The notes under the pieces were generated by a model. It saw nothing but the letters and a program-made list of their open reading frames with translations, searched no databases and was not told the origin of the DNA. Shown one piece after another: positions 48,618 to 56,489 of a stretch of 64,000 nt of DNA (position 1 is its first letter; each line of letters begins with the position of its first letter). The stretch lies in NCBI RefSeq assembly GCF_012932425.1, contig NZ_JAAIII010000002.1:367021-431020 (forward strand), in the 5' to 3' direction. The position numbers were made by a program, and so were the translations under genes. Origin of the DNA: Bifidobacterium oedipodis. GTDB lineage: Bacteria > Actinomycetota > Actinomycetes > Actinomycetales > Bifidobacteriaceae.

Positions 48618-49289
48618 TTAGACGCCGGCCCAAGCCAGCGCCTGGCGCACGATACGGTCGTGCCCGTTGGTCATTTGGCTGATGAACGTCTCCATAAGTT
48701 CGCTTTTCGGATCCACCCATTCCACATCCAGCGTCTCATCCTGCGGCTTGCAGTCGCCGGCGATGGGCACCACAAAGCACAATGCGATGGCATGCTGGCG
48801 AGGGTCGTAGTATTCGCTCAGCGACGGCGTGGGGAAGAATTCTGCCACGGTGAACGGTTGGAGCGAGGCCGGCAGCAGCGGCAGCGCGATGTCACCCAGA
48901 TCCTTAGCGATGTTGCGGGCGATCGCCTCACGCAGGGTTTCGTGGAATAGCACACGTCCGGTGACCAGCGTGCGTTCGATCGAACCGTTTTCGGATACGC
49001 GAAGCAACGAGCCAACCTGGCTGACGCGGCCAAGATCATCGGTGCGCACCGGCACGATTTCCACATAAGGGATCGGCACTTGGCGGCGTATGCGGCCGAT
49101 GTCCTCACGCCCCAGCCAGCCGGGCGGGTTACTATGCCCGGAGCCGCCGCCGTGGATGAAGTCCTCGGGCGTAATGTTGTCGAATTCGCCGCGCGCGCGG
49201 CCGGCGTCGTAATCGCCCTCGTCGGGCACTTCGTCATTCATGACTGGCATAGCATCCATTATCGCGCGCAAAACTGTTTCTGCCGTCAT
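48618..49289 (-). CDS. DUF4916/Nudix-like protein with degenerate Nudix box
   Basis: A 223-residue protein. Its core, IPYVEIVPVRTDDLGRVSQVGSLLRV, then VTGRVLFHETLREAIARN and a C-terminal VEWVDPKSELME, follows the actinobacterial DUF4916 Nudix-like family. The Nudix box keeps G, the first E and R, but the metal-binding REUxEE block reads RNIAKD, so normal pyrophosphohydrolase activity is doubtful. The first ~60 residues are extra. The ATG at 49289 has no clear Shine-Dalgarno; ATG codons at 49259 or 49250 are alternatives. It lies 78 nt upstream of the alpha/beta hydrolase gene. Confidence 0.75.
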   Translation of the reverse strand: MTAETVLRAIMDAMPVMNDEVPDEGDYDAGRARGEFDNITPEDFIHGGGSGHSNPPGWLGREDIGRIRRQVPIPYVEIVPVRTDDLGRVSQVGSLLRVSENGSIERTLVTGRVLFHETLREAIARNIAKDLGDIALPLLPASLQPFTVAEFFPTPSLSEYYDPRQHAIALCFVVPIAGDCKPQDETLDVEWVDPKSELMETFISQMTNGHDRIVRQALAWAGV

Positions 49290-49382
49290 CTGTCAGTGAA
49301 ATGTTGGGTGCTGCTGGAAAGCTGGTAGGCAACAATCCAAGGAATCCCAAGGGATGCCACAGGAATATGAAGGAGAACCATC

Positions 49383-49742
<360 letters not shown>

Positions 49743-49761
49743 GGCCATTAAAGGCCAATAG

Positions 49762-49811
49762 AGGCTGTCTATGGGCGGCTACTGCACAATAGCCGCCCAT
49801 AGACAGCCTCG
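49762..49811 (+). terminator. 21-bp hairpin after trxA
   Basis: GAGGCTGTCTATGGGCGGCTA (49762-49782) is perfectly complementary to 49791-49811, with an 8-nt loop. It lies 20 nt past the thioredoxin stop. No T-run follows. Confidence 0.75.
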
Positions 49812-49896
49812 CCTCCGGCGATATCAGGCAATTTGGAATCGGGCTTGCCCCTGTCCTATCATGGTGGATAGTGTGTAACCTCAATCAAGGAGCGTA

Positions 49897-50913
49897 ATGA
49901 CGAAACATGGCAGTCACCAATCTCCGACGCTGAAATCGTTAAGCGCACGTCAGTGGGCGAAAATCGCCGCCGTTGTCGCCGCTGCGGGATTGGTTGTCTC
50001 CGCCGGAATCGTGTCGCAGCGTTTCTATCAGTCCGATGGCACGGCATCTTCCACTTCCACCGTCTCTGCATTCTCCGCTACCGATTCGGCCGCATCCCGC
50101 TCCGCTTCGCGCGGCGCGCTGGGCAGCGCGGATAAGAACACCACCTACGTCACGGTTACCATCAATGGTGATTCGCGTGTGGTGTTGGGCGAAAAAGACG
50201 ATATGACCACGGTGAAGGACGTGCTTGAGACCGGCAATATCACGTTGGAGCCGGACGATACGGTTACGCCGTCCCTGAAATCCAAGGTCGACGAGTCGAC
50301 GGTAATCACCATCGAACGCGCCGGCGCACAGCTGGAAACCACCGACACCCCCATCGCCTTCAACGAGGTCCGCAAGGAAACCGCTGATCTGCCGCAAGGC
50401 CAGGAAAAGGTCGAAACCGAAGGCGAGAACGGCGTGATGGAAACCACATCACTGGTCACCCGCGCCGGTGACAAGGTGGTGTCGTCCAACGTGTTCGCCT
50501 CTTGGGTGAAAAAAGCCCCGGTGGACAAAGTGATTCTGGTGGGCACTGGCACCACCTCGTCTTCCACCTCATCAAGCGGATCGGATGCCAATCTGGGCAC
50601 CACCACCCCTGCTGGTGAGATTCAGTCCTGGGCCCATGACTATCTGCTGTCCAACGGCTACACGGAGTCCGATTTCACCGCTGCCAGCTTCATCATTCAG
50701 CATGAATCCGGTTGGAGCCCCACCGCCACCAATCCCAGCTCCGGCGCCTACGGTTTGGCACAGGCACTGCCCGGCTCCAAGATGGCTGTCGCCGGTGCCG
50801 ATTGGCAGACCAACTATCAGACCCAGTTCAAGTGGTTTGTGATGTATTGCAACCAGCGTTATGGCAGCATCACCGGTGCCTATAACTACTGGCTGGCCAA
50901 TAAAAGCTACTAA
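49897..50913 (+). CDS. Secreted G5/DUF348-domain protein with lytic transglycosylase-like C-terminus
   Basis: A 338-residue exported protein. An uncleaved signal or anchor (about residues 22-40, IAAVVAAAGLVVSAGIVS) is followed by a Ser/Thr/Ala linker, a DUF348 domain (VTVTINGDSRVVLGEKDDMTTVKDVL), a G5 domain (about 145-215), a second Ser/Thr linker and a small SLT/Apf-type domain. The latter has the catalytic-type Glu in IIQHESGWSPTATNPSSGAYGLAQ and ends YGSITGAYNYWLANKSY. It resembles resuscitation-promoting factor-like muralytic proteins and should act on peptidoglycan. AAGGAG precedes the ATG by 4 nt. Confidence 0.92.
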   Translation: MTKHGSHQSPTLKSLSARQWAKIAAVVAAAGLVVSAGIVSQRFYQSDGTASSTSTVSAFSATDSAASRSASRGALGSADKNTTYVTVTINGDSRVVLGEKDDMTTVKDVLETGNITLEPDDTVTPSLKSKVDESTVITIERAGAQLETTDTPIAFNEVRKETADLPQGQEKVETEGENGVMETTSLVTRAGDKVVSSNVFASWVKKAPVDKVILVGTGTTSSSTSSSGSDANLGTTTPAGEIQSWAHDYLLSNGYTESDFTAASFIIQHESGWSPTATNPSSGAYGLAQALPGSKMAVAGADWQTNYQTQFKWFVMYCNQRYGSITGAYNYWLANKSY

Positions 50914-50944
50914 TCAGTACTGCATTACAGTTCATACGTAATAA

Positions 50945-50978
50945 AATATCCCTCCCTGAAATTTCAGGGAGGGATATT
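50945..50978. terminator. Bidirectional terminator between the G5 protein gene and the 146-residue gene
   Basis: AATATCCCTCCCTGAAA is followed directly by its exact complement TTTCAGGGAGGGATATT, a perfect 34-bp palindrome between two convergent genes. T-rich sequence flanks it on both sides. Confidence 0.88.
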
Positions 50979-51014
50979 CATTATTGGGAAATTACAATAC
51001 CCGTTGAGCACCAA

Positions 51015-51455
51015 TCAGGCTTCAGCGGCGGCAGCCCTGCGGCCACGCTTCTTCATGGTGCCTTCGGTTGCGCCCTCAACGTTGAAGATCACGACCTTTT
51101 CCTTCTCGTGCAGTTCACCTTCGGCGCTCCAATACGCCACTTCACCTTCCGGCGAGGCAGACAGCGGGAACAGCTTGGCCGCAGCTTCCATCACCATCGG
51201 ATCCTTAACGCTCACGGAAGCCACCTGCTTGGATTCGGGCTTGCTGAACTTCACAGCGTTCGTGGAACGGTTGTCCACCGCCTGCAGCGCCAGCTGACGG
51301 GTCTGCTCGTTAATCAGCACCTTCACGCGCTGGGGAAAGCCCAGAGCGGCGGCGGTCGACTTATTAAAACGGATACCGGACTCGGTGATGGTCATCGTCA
51401 ATTTGCCGATCGGCGTCTTGACACTTACCTCTTCAAACCCCTGCAACAATGCCAT
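51015..51455 (-). CDS. Conserved protein of unknown function
   Basis: A 146-residue soluble protein, not recognised as any named family. It begins MALLQGFEEVSVKTPIGKLT, contains ITESGIRFNKSTAAALGFPQRVKVLINEQ, which looks like a beta-rich DNA- or peptide-binding fold, and ends in a basic/Ala-rich tail (KKRGRRAAAAEA). AAGGA lies 6 nt before the ATG at 51455, so translation is likely. No partner gene shares its direction nearby. Confidence 0.8.
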   Translation of the reverse strand: MALLQGFEEVSVKTPIGKLTMTITESGIRFNKSTAAALGFPQRVKVLINEQTRQLALQAVDNRSTNAVKFSKPESKQVASVSVKDPMVMEAAAKLFPLSASPEGEVAYWSAEGELHEKEKVVIFNVEGATEGTMKKRGRRAAAAEA

Positions 51456-51852
51456 GATAATTCCTTTCGAATTCATGAGGCTATTTCATTCTTTTTCATC
51501 ATAACCCATATCACGCAATATTGTGCATGAAATGATGCAAATTCAACGATAATGCAATTACTATTGCTGCTTTTTCTTTGTGTGATATACCCATCGCATA
51601 CATCTATTCACACTGCAATGCGCATTCACTAAATTTACTTAAATCACTTAATTCAGTCAATTCATCTCGCACCATGAATTGGGCTTCATCTCATTACCGA
51701 TATGATCCTCATATCATCATTATCAAGATAACCGTTTGGCTGCATGCCAACTCCACACCGCGCATACCATGCCAGTGCTAAATTCATGAGAAGGGGTTAC
51801 CCCCTCATGTGCGTGCATGCGCAGCATAGGCCCGACAACTCAAGGAACAGGC
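51456..51852. other. AT-rich non-coding region
   Basis: About 400 bp without a supported gene and clearly richer in A and T than the rest of the window (for example 51590-51730). It separates the 146-residue gene from the membrane-protein/XRE pair. Promoters for both sides must lie here. I see no tRNA, repeat array or att-like duplication. Confidence 0.6.
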
Positions 51853-52275
51853 ATGACATTCAATCACTACATCTGGCTGAGAATGATTGTGGAAACGTTG
51901 GGTGCCCTATCCTGCGCTTTGATGCTGATTCTGCACAACAATGTAATCGGCCTAATCATCACCGCCATCGTGGCCTTGCTGTGGATTTGCGGCGAGGCTT
52001 GGGTACTGGTCACGTTCGGGCGGGAGAATCCACGTCGCGACGAACTGTCAGACAAGCATCAGTGCGATGCCATGATGTTCGCACTGGGCACACTGGTTGC
52101 CGTCATGTGTGCCATCGGGTTTGCGCTCACCCTGTTGCCCGTCATCACGCATATCAGGTATTCCTTATCTCCCATGCTGCTGCCCACACTTGCCATCGGC
52201 GCATTGGCCCTGTCCGACGCACGGTACCTGACGTTGGAGCATGCCGCCGCCAAGGGAGCGGACGATGAAGACTAA
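51853..52275 (+). CDS. Small membrane protein paired with an XRE regulator
   Basis: A 140-residue protein with four predicted transmembrane helices (ETLGALSCALMLIL, IGLIITAIVALLWICGEA, ALGTLVAVMCAIGFALTLL and SPMLLPTLAIGALAL). A charged loop (GRENPRRDELSDKHQCDAM) joins helices 2 and 3. AAGGA lies 6 nt before the ATG. Its last 11 nt overlap the XRE gene. Membrane protein/HTH pairs of this layout are common in Gram-positives and their function is largely unknown; the membrane partner may sense a signal for the regulator (inference). Confidence 0.85.
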   Translation: MTFNHYIWLRMIVETLGALSCALMLILHNNVIGLIITAIVALLWICGEAWVLVTFGRENPRRDELSDKHQCDAMMFALGTLVAVMCAIGFALTLLPVITHIRYSLSPMLLPTLAIGALALSDARYLTLEHAAAKGADDED

Positions 52276-52486
52276 TCTGAAGCTGCGCCGCCTTGAGCGA
52301 GGCATGAAACAATCCGACCTAGCCGATTTGGTCAATGTACGCCGCGAAACCATCGGCAGACTTGAGCAGGGGCAGTACTGCCCATCCTTGAGGCTGGCCA
52401 TGGATATCGCCCGTGTATTCAACACCACTGTCGAAGACCTGTTCAGCTTCGACGACGAATACGAGGCCGAAGCCCGCAACCAGTGA
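52265..52486 (+). CDS. XRE-family HTH regulator (YgzD-like, short)
   Basis: A 73-residue single-domain helix-turn-helix protein: KLRRLERGMKQSDLADLVNVRRETIGRLEQGQYCPSLRLAMDIARVF, then an acidic tail NTTVEDLFSFDDEYEAE. This is the compact XRE type that begins with the LRxxRxxxxxTQxxLA pattern. AAGGGAG lies 6 nt before the ATG at 52265, which is inside the membrane protein gene, so the two are coupled. Confidence 0.92.
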   Translation: MKTNLKLRRLERGMKQSDLADLVNVRRETIGRLEQGQYCPSLRLAMDIARVFNTTVEDLFSFDDEYEAEARNQ

Positions 52487-52615
52487 GCGGCCCATCGGCG
52501 TGTCGCGCACGTTACATTCTTCGTAAACTCGAGCCCCACGCATAGTACCAGCCCCACAATCGTTGCAATATCAGGGATTCGGTACATCTCACACCCCCAT
52601 ACCCCCTTTGTGGTG

Positions 52616-52654
52616 ATGTGACAGACTTATCACATGACGTGAGTTCGTTGTCAC
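52616..52654. promoter_or_regulatory. Two phased inverted repeats, likely operator sites
   Basis: ATGTGA-N8-TCACAT (52616-52635) and GTGA-N8-TCAC (52639-52654) have centres 21 bp apart, two turns of the helix, so dimers would bind on the same face. The half-site resembles Crp-type TGTGA, but the spacer is 8 rather than 6 bp. They lie about 65-100 bp upstream of the TATAGT hexamer. Confidence 0.55.
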
Positions 52655-52716
52655 ACCGCTGATTCCAAGCCCTCGGCAAACCCCCGTCACCACCGTTGCA
52701 TAGTCAGGTAGGGGGG

Positions 52717-52722
52717 TATAGT
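52717..52722 (+). promoter_or_regulatory. -10-like hexamer of the surface protein gene
   Basis: TATAGT follows GGGGGG; a TTGCAT at 52696-52701 could be a poor -35 box with a 15-bp spacer. The short spacer suggests an activator is needed. Confidence 0.4.
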
Positions 52723-52843
52723 AGGGAGCCGTGATCGCCAATGGCTCGTATGCGGCTGCCTGTGGGGTTTAGGCAAGCAGCACACGAGGCAACCGTTGAG
52801 TGTGATGTTTACGAATGACGCCAATAGAAGAAGGAAAAACATT

Positions 52844-53374
52844 ATGAAGAAGCAGATTGTTGCTATTCTGGCCGCCATCGCCGCCGTGTTCGGCTTTGGC
52901 CTGGCCGCCAACACCGCCGTGGCCGATGAATACCCGGCCCCGACTATCACCGTTTCCGGCAACGTGGCCACCGGCACCTACCCGGCCAACTCGTTTAAGC
53001 CGAACGAAACGTTCACTATCACCGTGGATGACACTTACGTCTCCAACGTCGAGCAGATCGCTCTGAAGCAGTATGGCCCGTTCAAGGCTGCCGCCGACGG
53101 TTCCGCCAACCTGAAGTTCACCCTGACCGAGGCTGGCCTCAAGGCCGCTCAGGAGAACAAGCTGTCCGTCACCGCCCAGGGCGAGGAAGGCACTTCCATC
53201 ACCGCCCCGGTCAGCGCTCCTGCCACCGGCTCCGGCTCCAACTCCGGTTCTTCCTCCACTCCGACCACTGCTGAAACCGGTGCTTCCATCGCTCCGTACG
53301 GCGTGGCCGTTGTGCTGCTGGCCGCCGCTGGTGTTGCCCTGTTCGCTGTGCGCAAGACCACGTCTCGCCGCTGA
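52844..53374 (+). CDS. Small secreted, C-terminally anchored surface protein
   Basis: A 176-residue exported protein. A signal peptide (MKKQIVAILAAIAAVFGFGLAANTAVA) is probably cut before DEYPAP. A beta-sandwich-like domain of about 100 residues (ITVSGNVATGTYPANSFKPNE) follows, then a Ser/Thr/Gly linker, PTTAETGAS, a hydrophobic helix (YGVAVVLLAAAGVALFAV) and a basic end RKTTSRR. This is the layout of sortase substrates, but the sorting motif TAETG is not the usual LPxTG. AAGGA lies 8 nt before the ATG. It ends in a strong terminator and is monocistronic. Confidence 0.88.
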   Translation: MKKQIVAILAAIAAVFGFGLAANTAVADEYPAPTITVSGNVATGTYPANSFKPNETFTITVDDTYVSNVEQIALKQYGPFKAAADGSANLKFTLTEAGLKAAQENKLSVTAQGEEGTSITAPVSAPATGSGSNSGSSSTPTTAETGASIAPYGVAVVLLAAAGVALFAVRKTTSRR

Positions 53375-53410
53375 GATAGACGCATAACAAGCGTTATTAT
53401 CATGGTTACG

Positions 53411-53443
53411 AAACCGGGAATCATTGATTCCCGGTTTTTCCAT
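53411..53443 (+). terminator. Rho-independent terminator after the surface protein gene
   Basis: AAACCGGGAATCA pairs with TGATTCCCGGTTT and is followed by TTTC on the plus strand, 37 nt past the stop. Confidence 0.92.
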
Positions 53444-53493
53444 GTTTGCACCTAGCGAAACAATTGAGCAAGCAATACAGGGAAGGAATTGTT

Positions 53494-54060
53494 ATGCACA
53501 TCTTGTTCGTATGCACCGGCAACCAATGCCGTTCCGTTATGGCGCAATATGTTGCGCAGTCGGCAATCGAACAACGCCATATCGGTGAGGAGCTTGGCGC
53601 GGTCGGTCTCCAGGCGTCCAGCGCCGGCACGCTGCATTATCCGCCGGCCCCGGCCGACCCGATGACGCTCACCATGCTGAAGAAGGATGGCATTGACGCG
53701 TCCGCACACCGTTCCACCCCTATTCGCCCTGAACTGAGCAGTGCCGCCGATTTGATTCTGTGCTTTGAACACGAGCAGATCGCTGAATTGCTGGCGCAGA
53801 ATCCGACTGCGGCCAGAAAAACATTTTTGTTCAATGATTTCGTCAATATCTGCAAGCAATTGGTTCGAGACGGCGGTATCCCTGGCAATAATCCTAGCGA
53901 AAAACTGCACGAGGCCATGGAAAGCGCTGGCATGCTGCGCCCGTTCCTACCGCAAGCCAGCGAAACCGAAGATCCTCATCGCAAGGATCGCGCGGTATTC
54001 GAGCGTGTATACGCTGAAATCAAACGCGGCATTACCACCATACTCAACGCCGTTGCATGA
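53494..54060 (+). CDS. Low-molecular-weight protein-tyrosine phosphatase
   Basis: A 188-residue phosphatase. The P-loop is C7-TGNQC-R13 (FVCTGNQCRSVMAQ), and the acid Asp is in SETEDPHRKD near residue 166. It is longer than the usual ~150 residues. AAGGA lies 6 nt before the ATG. In capsule and exopolysaccharide systems such enzymes reverse BY-kinase autophosphorylation, and a BY-kinase gene lies 2.4 kb further on the other strand. Confidence 0.93.
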   Translation: MHILFVCTGNQCRSVMAQYVAQSAIEQRHIGEELGAVGLQASSAGTLHYPPAPADPMTLTMLKKDGIDASAHRSTPIRPELSSAADLILCFEHEQIAELLAQNPTAARKTFLFNDFVNICKQLVRDGGIPGNNPSEKLHEAMESAGMLRPFLPQASETEDPHRKDRAVFERVYAEIKRGITTILNAVA

Positions 54061-54070
54061 TAATCGGTTG

Positions 54071-54103
54071 CGCGGTTGCGGCGACGCAATAGCCGCAACC
54101 GCG
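54071..54103. terminator. Terminator between convergent phosphatase and DUF4012 genes
   Basis: CGCGGTTGCGGC pairs with GCCGCAACCGCG around a 9-nt loop, 11 nt after the phosphatase stop. Confidence 0.75.
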
Positions 54104-54148
54104 TAGCTATAGAAACGAATCATCCACGCAACTTCAGCCGCAAGGAAC

Positions 54149-55957
54149 CTATTCCTGCGCAGCAGGCGTCTGACGCAGCTGCATGGGCGTATCAGCCGCA
54201 TCGGAAGAGCTCAGGAATCGCACAACGAAGTGCATGCTCTCCCCCGGCTTGAGCTTGATGGTTTTCGCGCCCAAGGTCAGACCATCGTGCAGGGTGACCA
54301 TATCAAAGTCGCTGCCATCATCGAATTGCCATTCCAGCAAACGGCCACCGGCGGGCGCGTACACATACATCATTTCGCCGATATCCCCGCGCTCCGTGCC
54401 GTCCACATTCATGCCCAGCACATAGTCCGGCACGCTGTCAACCTGGCTGGGATCGAGCGTATTGGTCAGCGTCACATCCATCACATACTGACGTCGCCCA
54501 TCACTCAGCTGCTTTTCGAAGGCGAACACCACATCGCGCTTGAGATACCAACCCATTTTCGAGCCAGCCGAATCGTTGAAGAACAATCCCGCCACCGGAT
54601 TGCTGGAGTCCTGGGCCAATGTGCCGCCGACCGTGGTGCTCTCCAGCACCTGTTCCTCATCTTCGTGTGCGCTCCACACATAAAAATGCCCGTTGCGTGC
54701 CGATTCGATGAATGCCTTCGCTAATGCCACCGGATCATGCCCGTCACCGTGCATGATGGTGGCGAATGCTTCACTGGCTGCCAGCGAGAAGAACGCATCT
54801 TGCCGTTCCACCGGCAGATCCCGATACACCTGGCTGAGCAAGATTTGCGCCGTGTTCGTGCCATCCAATGTCACCGTGTATTGGCCATCGGAGACGGTGA
54901 CGGCACCGGTTACCGCAAGCATGTTCTGCAAAAGCACCGGATCCACCGAAATAACGCCGTCTATGGTGCCGCCAAACTGGCGCTCCCACATGGCTTTGGT
55001 GAATTCGCCGGTGCGTGAAAAATCAGGGGTGAAAGTCACGTCCTGAATCCATCGGCCCATACGACCACTGAACAACACCTTTTCCTCGGCAGTCAACGGC
55101 AGAATAGACGAATCCAATACGTCAAATTCAGAGTCGGAAACGAAGTCATCAAGCGAAATCTTGCCATTGGACACATGCAACAGGCCCACAGAGCCCGGGA
55201 TGCCGCCTGTGGCGCGCAGCTCCGCATTGTTCTGTGCAATCACCACATAGGTGCGTTGTCCGCCTCCTGCACTGTCCATATCCAGCATGCTGGGCATGAT
55301 CTTAGCCAGACGCGCCAAGGCATCCAATGCTCCCGACACGGCATCGAACTGGTCTTTGGCCTGATCCAGCATGGTGTTGATTTGGTTGTAATGAGTCTCG
55401 CCAATGCGCTGCATATCGGCATCCGCACGCGTCACCACCGTGGCCGCTTGGCTCAGGTCATCCGCAGCATCAGCCAGTCCGGGCACACTAATGGTGCCGT
55501 CAGCAATGCTGATATCCTGAATCGATACCTTGCCTAGAGCTTGGCTCACGTGAGGCAACGCACCAACGGATACGTCGTGGAGCGCATCAACAACCTGGCG
55601 CACAGTGCCCACATCCTGCCCCACATACGGCAGCTGTTCCACCGCCCACCATATCGGCTGGCTGGTTTGTGCCCAAACAGCATCGATATGATCTGCCAGT
55701 TCATCCACCTGCTGGCGAAGGGCTGCACTATCCCCCGTTGCAGCGGCGTCACTGATGGTGGAAGCCTGCTGCACAACAGCCTGCGCTTCGTTCTTGGCAA
55801 TCACCGACGATACGCACAACCAAATCACGCTTATGGGCAGCGCGACGATAATCGCCCATCCAAGTACCTGAAGCGCAGCAGACAGCCAACGCAGCACCAT
55901 CGGCGTATGATGCCGATGACGATGCTTACGACCAGCTGTACGCGATGCCTGAATCAT
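54149..55957 (-). CDS. DUF4012 membrane-anchored protein
   Basis: A 602-residue protein: a His/Arg-rich head (GRKHRHRHH), one transmembrane helix (about residues 32-55, VLGWAIIVALPISVIWLCV), a helical segment and the DUF4012 core (VIAQNNAELRATGGIPGSVGLL, then DVTFTPDFSRTGEFTKAMWER and LLQNMLAVTGAVTVSDG). DUF4012 proteins are frequent near exopolysaccharide genes in Gram-positive bacteria; they have some likeness to LytR-CpsA-Psr-associated proteins, but their activity is unproven. AAAGG lies 6 nt before the ATG at 55957. A BY-kinase gene lies upstream on the same strand. Confidence 0.92.
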   Translation of the reverse strand: MIQASRTAGRKHRHRHHTPMVLRWLSAALQVLGWAIIVALPISVIWLCVSSVIAKNEAQAVVQQASTISDAAATGDSAALRQQVDELADHIDAVWAQTSQPIWWAVEQLPYVGQDVGTVRQVVDALHDVSVGALPHVSQALGKVSIQDISIADGTISVPGLADAADDLSQAATVVTRADADMQRIGETHYNQINTMLDQAKDQFDAVSGALDALARLAKIMPSMLDMDSAGGGQRTYVVIAQNNAELRATGGIPGSVGLLHVSNGKISLDDFVSDSEFDVLDSSILPLTAEEKVLFSGRMGRWIQDVTFTPDFSRTGEFTKAMWERQFGGTIDGVISVDPVLLQNMLAVTGAVTVSDGQYTVTLDGTNTAQILLSQVYRDLPVERQDAFFSLAASEAFATIMHGDGHDPVALAKAFIESARNGHFYVWSAHEDEEQVLESTTVGGTLAQDSSNPVAGLFFNDSAGSKMGWYLKRDVVFAFEKQLSDGRRQYVMDVTLTNTLDPSQVDSVPDYVLGMNVDGTERGDIGEMMYVYAPAGGRLLEWQFDDGSDFDMVTLHDGLTLGAKTIKLKPGESMHFVVRFLSSSDAADTPMQLRQTPAAQE

Positions 55958-56057
55958 ACCGTACCTTTCGCCAAACAATACCCCCTTAGTCTAACCCCCT
56001 GAGCTAAGTGTATACTGCTGTTCACGCAATCGTCGAACCGCTTCAAGGAGATGCATC

Positions 56058-56399
56058 GTGACGACGCCATCAATTCCTCCCCTGCCGCCAAGCAATCCCG
56101 CAGATGATGACACCGGGATCGATCATGGCGCTGAAGTCGATCACGATGATATGGATAACGAGGCAGTTCCTTCTGCTGAACTCAATTTGGACGCTGAACA
56201 AATCAGCAATACCGCGCCGATAATCGAAGAGGGACTTCAGCCGCAACGTCGTCGACGGATGACTCCCGAACAAATCAAGCAAGCCAAGCGCCGGCACCGG
56301 CGCACTGTATTACTGCGTCGCAGCGGCTATATTATTGTTGCTTTACTGTATCTGGCTGCCATCGGCACAGGCGTATGGTGGGTGTTTGCGATTCGTTGA
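56058..56399 (+). CDS. Small membrane protein of unknown function
   Basis: A 113-residue protein with an acidic N-terminal half (DDDTGIDHGAEVDHDDMDNE), a basic patch (RRRRMTPEQIKQAKRRHRR) and one C-terminal transmembrane helix (YIIVALLYLAAIGTGVWWVF). The GTG at 56058 has AAGGAG 7 nt upstream. Not assigned to a family. It lies between the DUF4012 and BY-kinase genes, on the other strand. Confidence 0.82.
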   Translation: MTTPSIPPLPPSNPADDDTGIDHGAEVDHDDMDNEAVPSAELNLDAEQISNTAPIIEEGLQPQRRRRMTPEQIKQAKRRHRRTVLLRRSGYIIVALLYLAAIGTGVWWVFAIR

Positions 56400-56444
56400 C
56401 AACGTTGGCAATATCGTAGTCGAACAATACCAACTGTTTATAGA

Positions 56445-56477
56445 AAAGCCTGCTGCACTATTGATGCAGCAGGCTTT
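56445..56477. terminator. Bidirectional terminator between small membrane protein and BY-kinase genes
   Basis: AAAGCCTGCTGCA pairs with TGCAGCAGGCTTT around a 7-nt loop, between convergent stop codons. Confidence 0.88.
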
Positions 56478-56489
56478 CATGGTATAGCG

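Larger units (their letters stand above)
52487..52843. other. Regulatory intergenic region upstream of the surface protein gene
   Basis: 357 bp with no gene. It contains a near-identical 15-bp pair (CGTTGCAATATCAGG at 52561 and CGTTGCATAGTCAGG at 52694), two inverted repeats at 52616-52654, runs of C and G, and a -10-like TATAGT at 52717-52722. The untranslated leader to the ATG at 52844 would be about 115 nt. Confidence 0.6.

Noticed and set aside
51456..51852. Mobile element or att site in the AT-rich gap
   Set aside because: No integrase, transposase, terminal repeats or target duplication were seen.
52616..52635. Classical Crp/GlxR binding site
   Set aside because: Half-sites match TGTGA/TCACA, but the spacer is 8 bp instead of 6, so I call it an unassigned operator rather than a Crp site.
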